Assembly: GCF_048771995.1 (NCBI RefSeq)
Contig: NC_133034.1
Location: 4,617,501-4,681,500 of the forward strand
DNA from: Taeniopygia guttata
Lineage: Eukaryota; Chordata; Aves; Passeriformes; Estrildidae
Reading direction: 5' to 3'
Length of the DNA stretch: 64,000 nt
Below the pieces are notes generated by a model. That model was given only the letters and a program-made list of their open reading frames with translations. It searched no databases and had not been told where the DNA came from. Every line of letters starts with the position of its first letter. Positions within the stretch are counted from its first letter, which is position 1. Below are positions 47,669-64,000 of the stretch, one piece after another. Made by a program: the position numbers and the translations under genes.

Positions 47669-47834
47669 GGGGGCTCGGGCGGTGCGGGCGGTGCGGTGCG
47701 GTGCGGGCGGTGCGGTGCGGTACGGGCGGTGCGGGCGGTACGGGCGGTGCGGTGCGGTACGGGCGGTACGGGCGGTACGGGCGGTGCGGTGCGGGCGGTG
47801 CGGTGCTGTGCGGGCGGTGCGGGCGGTGCGGGGC
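47669..47834. repeat. G-rich GGGCGGTRCGGT tandem array
   Basis: About 165 bp of repeats built from GGGCGGTGC, GGTGC and GGTAC units, directly following the hexamer array. Plus-strand runs of GGG spaced by a few bases could form G-quadruplexes. Confidence 0.88.
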
Positions 47835-48104
47835 TGACTCAGCCGCTCCCGCAGCCTCGGGCCGGCCCGGCCGCTGCGGCTCCTCGGCAGCACCGCTCCT
47901 GCAGCCCGATTTGCTGGGCAGCTGCCAGCCGGCTGCCACCTCCTCCTCCTCTCTGCAGGCAGCTCTGCCCTGCTCCCCGCTCCTCTCCGCTGTCTCCAGT
48001 GACGGGTGACCCGCCGCGCTAGAGGGACGCGGGGCTGATCCCCCCGGATCGCTCCGGATCCCCGGGCAGCAGCGGCGATGCGGCCGGAGGATGCGGCAGG
48101 GCAG
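47835..48104 (+). promoter_or_regulatory. TRPM2: Probable TRPM2 promoter and non-coding first exon
   Basis: GC- and CpG-rich segment ending in a good donor (GGGCAG then GTAGGG at 48105). It lies 1.5 kb upstream of the first TRPM2 coding exon, which itself has 5' UTR sequence. A short upstream frame (ATG at 48078) would read MRPEDAAGQDGDVEELPA and stop if spliced to the acceptor at 49496, so it is a possible uORF. The exon start and splicing are inferred. Confidence 0.45.
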
Positions 48105-49496
48105 GTAGGGCGGCCTGGCCGGGGTGGTGCGGGCGGAGGGGCAGCGGGGTGGGCAGGGTGATGGGCACATTCAGCCCTGCACTCCGTCCTAAGGGGTGCT
48201 GCGACCGCCCCGTGCGACCGAGGGGCGACCCGACCCCCTCCATCCGGGAGGCAGGCAGCGTGTGCCGCGGGAGAGGTTCTGTCCTTGTCCCCGAGCCCTT
48301 AAGGACAGGAATTCCAGGTCTTGGAATACCTGTCCGTCCTCCAGCACCTGGAGGACCTGCGGTGGAAGCCCTTCCTGCGTGGGCTTATGAGCTGCTCGTG
48401 GCCATGCCCCAAGCCCCCACGAGCCTGTCTGCCTTGTGGGGCCATGAACAAGAATTAGGAGTGCATTTGACTTTATTTCAACGGCTCTTTCTCCAAAAAT
48501 AACATTGCTGGGGGTTGTGCTGATGCAGAAATCCAGTCTGCCAAAATCTGCTTCCCAAGGTCAGTGGGGTGGTGGTGGATCCCAGGAGGGAGGCTGATAA
48601 AATAGCTTTTCCTTGCTACTCCATGATTTAGCATCAGCACTCCTTGTCCCCACAAGGACTCCCCACCCTTGGGTGAAATGCAGGATTTGGCTTGAAGAAA
48701 GCAGACAAAATTCTCCTTAAACACAGACCCCACAGCTTGACCAGAGCATCATCTGAGTCCAGTGCTTCCTCCATTACCTAATCCCAGCTCTCCTGAGAGG
48801 ACACCACCCTCCTTGAGCTCCAGAGACCCCAGGAGCATTTCCACCTATGCTCCAGCAGCTCTCCCACCTCAGCCAAGGGGACTGTGGGTGTTTTGCAGCA
48901 GTTTTGCAGCCCCTGTTTGCAGCAAGCCCATGTGCATCTTGGGGCTCTCAGGACACCTTTGCAGGGGACACAGGATTCCTCCACAGAGGAGCACCCGGTC
49001 TCTGCAGCCAGCATGTCCATATTCCCAGATTTTCCATGCAGGGCCATGCTCAGGCTGCTCACACAAGAGACCTAGTTTCTGCTCTCCCTGCTGCCAGAAA
49101 TATCCCAGCTGCCTGCAGTGGAGAGCAGGTGAGGAGAGCTACAGGCTGGCAGGCTGGAAGTGGTGGACATGGATGGGCTTCCCCGGGGAAGCGTGGTGCA
49201 TGCTGAGGCTGGTCACCACACACGTGGTGACACCCTGTGTCAGGACTGTGGTGAGGAGATGGCAGCTTTCCCAAGGACCAGCCTCCACCCTGGCAACGAC
49301 AGATGGGGCACCTCAGTGCTCTGGGTTCATGGGCATCCCTTTTTTCTTTGAAGGCCAGGTTGGAGGGTTCTTGGAGAAACCTGCTCTAGGGGAAGGTGTC
49401 CCTGCCCTTGGCAGGGGGGTGGAAGGAGATAAACTTCAAGGCCTCTCCCATTCCAAACCATTTTGGGATTCTCTGATTCTCTTCCACTGCCCTCAG
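48105..49496 (+). other. Presumed first TRPM2 intron
   Basis: Separates the CpG-rich putative first exon from the exon with the start codon. A CR1 tail occupies 49351-49482. Nothing else is recognised. A 254-codon open frame at 48762-49526 has no domain and overlaps the CR1, so it is taken as chance. Confidence 0.5.
49351..49482 (+). mobile_element. CR1 LINE 3' tail
   Basis: Plus-strand CR1 end: GGCCAGGTTGGAGGGTTCTT, AGGGGAAGGTGTCCCTGCCC, then CAAACCATTTTGGGATTCTC and TGATTCT. It ends about 15 bp before the inferred acceptor of the first TRPM2 coding exon. Confidence 0.88.
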
Positions 49497-49568
49497 GATG
49501 GGGATGTTGAGGAGCTCCCAGCCTAGGAACAGCAGAAAGGAGGCTGAGAAGCACAAGACACAGGAGCC

Positions 49569-63515
<13,947 letters not shown>

Positions 63516-63524
63516 GTGAGAGCT

Positions 63525-63760
63525 GGGGAAGGGGAAGGGAAGGGAAGGGAAGGGAAGGGAAGGGAAGGGAAGGGAAGGGAAGGGAAGGGAAGGGAAGGGA
63601 AGGGAAGGGAAGGGAAGGGAAGGGAAGGGAAGGGAAGGGAAGGGAAGGGAAGGGAAGGGAAGGGAAGGGAAGGGAAGGGAAGGGAAGGGAAGGGAAGGGA
63701 AGGGAAGGGAAGGGAAGGGAAGGGAAGGGAAGGGAAGGGAAGGGAAGGGAAGGGAAGGGA
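63525..63760. repeat. (AAGGG)n pentamer array, about 47 units
   Basis: 236 bp of almost uninterrupted AAGGG on the plus strand, starting 9 bp after the donor of the last visible TRPM2 exon. Plus strand is all purine, with mirror symmetry. The open frames here (GREGK on plus, SLPFP on minus) come from the repeat. Confidence 0.97.
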
Positions 63761-64000
63761 TCCCACAGAAAAGGGGGAATCACAGGCATGTGTCACAGGC
63801 TGGCTGAGGAGGTACCTCTGCCCCTCCTGCAGAGCACCTGCATGCCAGGCTGCTGGGGGAGCAGGGGTCTCCTTACATTCACCCACTCACCCTGACCCGC
63901 TGTCTCCTGCCTCTCTCTCTTCCCTCCACGGCTTCAATCCTCACATCTTTGGTGTGAGCCTGTTAAGCCACTGCAAAGCATCCTTTGGCAGACACTGGAT
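63761..64000 (+). other. TRPM2 intron, right edge
   Basis: Remaining intron sequence after the pentamer array. No exon for the Nudix box (expected start GSREPGE-like) is present before the window ends. Confidence 0.7.

Larger units (their letters stand above)
39300..47850. other. THAP4-TRPM2 intergenic region
   Basis: About 8.5 kb with no recognised protein gene. It holds a 28-bp tandem array (39932-40100), a CpG-rich pocket with a 38-codon frame (40122-40238), three LTRs of one family (41616-42200, 43403-44060, 46380-46998), a CR1 split by one of them, a TAAT-rich block (42601-42740), and two GC-rich tandem arrays (47062-47834). The AT-rich stretch 44980-45450 shows nothing recognisable. 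Confidence 0.7.

Noticed and set aside
46810-48170. Open frames of about 290-440 codons on both strands
   Set aside because: Produced by the GTCCNT hexamer array, which contains no stop in several frames; Asp-Arg-Thr or Val-Ser-Leu low complexity.
48762-49526. 254-codon plus-strand frame upstream of TRPM2
   Set aside because: No domain, overlaps a CR1 tail, and extends into the TRPM2 5' UTR in a different frame from the gene.

Overview
The window looks like nuclear DNA of a bird, probably a songbird. It holds vertebrate multi-exon genes with GT-AG introns, many 5'-truncated CR1 LINE copies with the avian 3' tail (ATTCTGTG repeats), several short solo LTRs, and GC-rich promoters. Species cannot be fixed from the sequence alone.

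Three genes were assembled exon by exon, with reading phase checked at every junction. (1) ATG4B lies on the minus strand (start codon 18458, stop 611). It has 13 coding exons and encodes 393 aa with the autophagy cysteine protease Cys74-Asp278-His280 triad. (2) THAP4 lies on the plus strand (19238-39083). It has 6 coding exons and encodes 569 aa: an N-terminal THAP zinc finger, a coiled-coil middle and a C-terminal haem-binding nitrobindin domain. (3) TRPM2 lies on the plus strand (first ATG 49569, running off the right edge). Twenty-nine coding exons give 1392 aa, up to the start of the NUDT9-H domain. ATG4B and THAP4 are head to head with about 780 bp between start codons, in one CpG island. 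That island carries four same-strand copies of a 19-21 bp composite motif, a YY1-like CCGCCATNTTG joined to CCGTACGG.

Layout: 1-18458 ATG4B with CR1 copies in introns; 18459-19237 bidirectional promoter; 19238-39083 THAP4, with an 11.3 kb intron 2 holding a 2.9 kb CR1 and an intron 5 holding a 1.8 kb CR1; 39084-47850 intergenic, with a 28-bp tandem array, three LTRs of one family in minus orientation (one nested in a CR1), a possible conserved noncoding block, and GC-rich tandem arrays; 47850-48104 probable TRPM2 promoter and non-coding first exon; 49569 to the end TRPM2, with a solo LTR in its first coding intron and a 236-bp AAGGG pentamer array in the last visible intron.

The genes are not an operon and have unrelated roles: autophagosome lipidation and delipidation (ATG4B), DNA binding plus haem-based peroxynitrite chemistry (THAP4), and an ADP-ribose and Ca2+ gated cation channel (TRPM2). 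I see no clearly new multi-gene system. The most interesting items are the promoter motif array, the internal duplication in THAP4, the repeat-rich gap between THAP4 and TRPM2 (genes on different chromosomes in human), the GC-AG intron, and the two large tandem arrays flanking and inside TRPM2.
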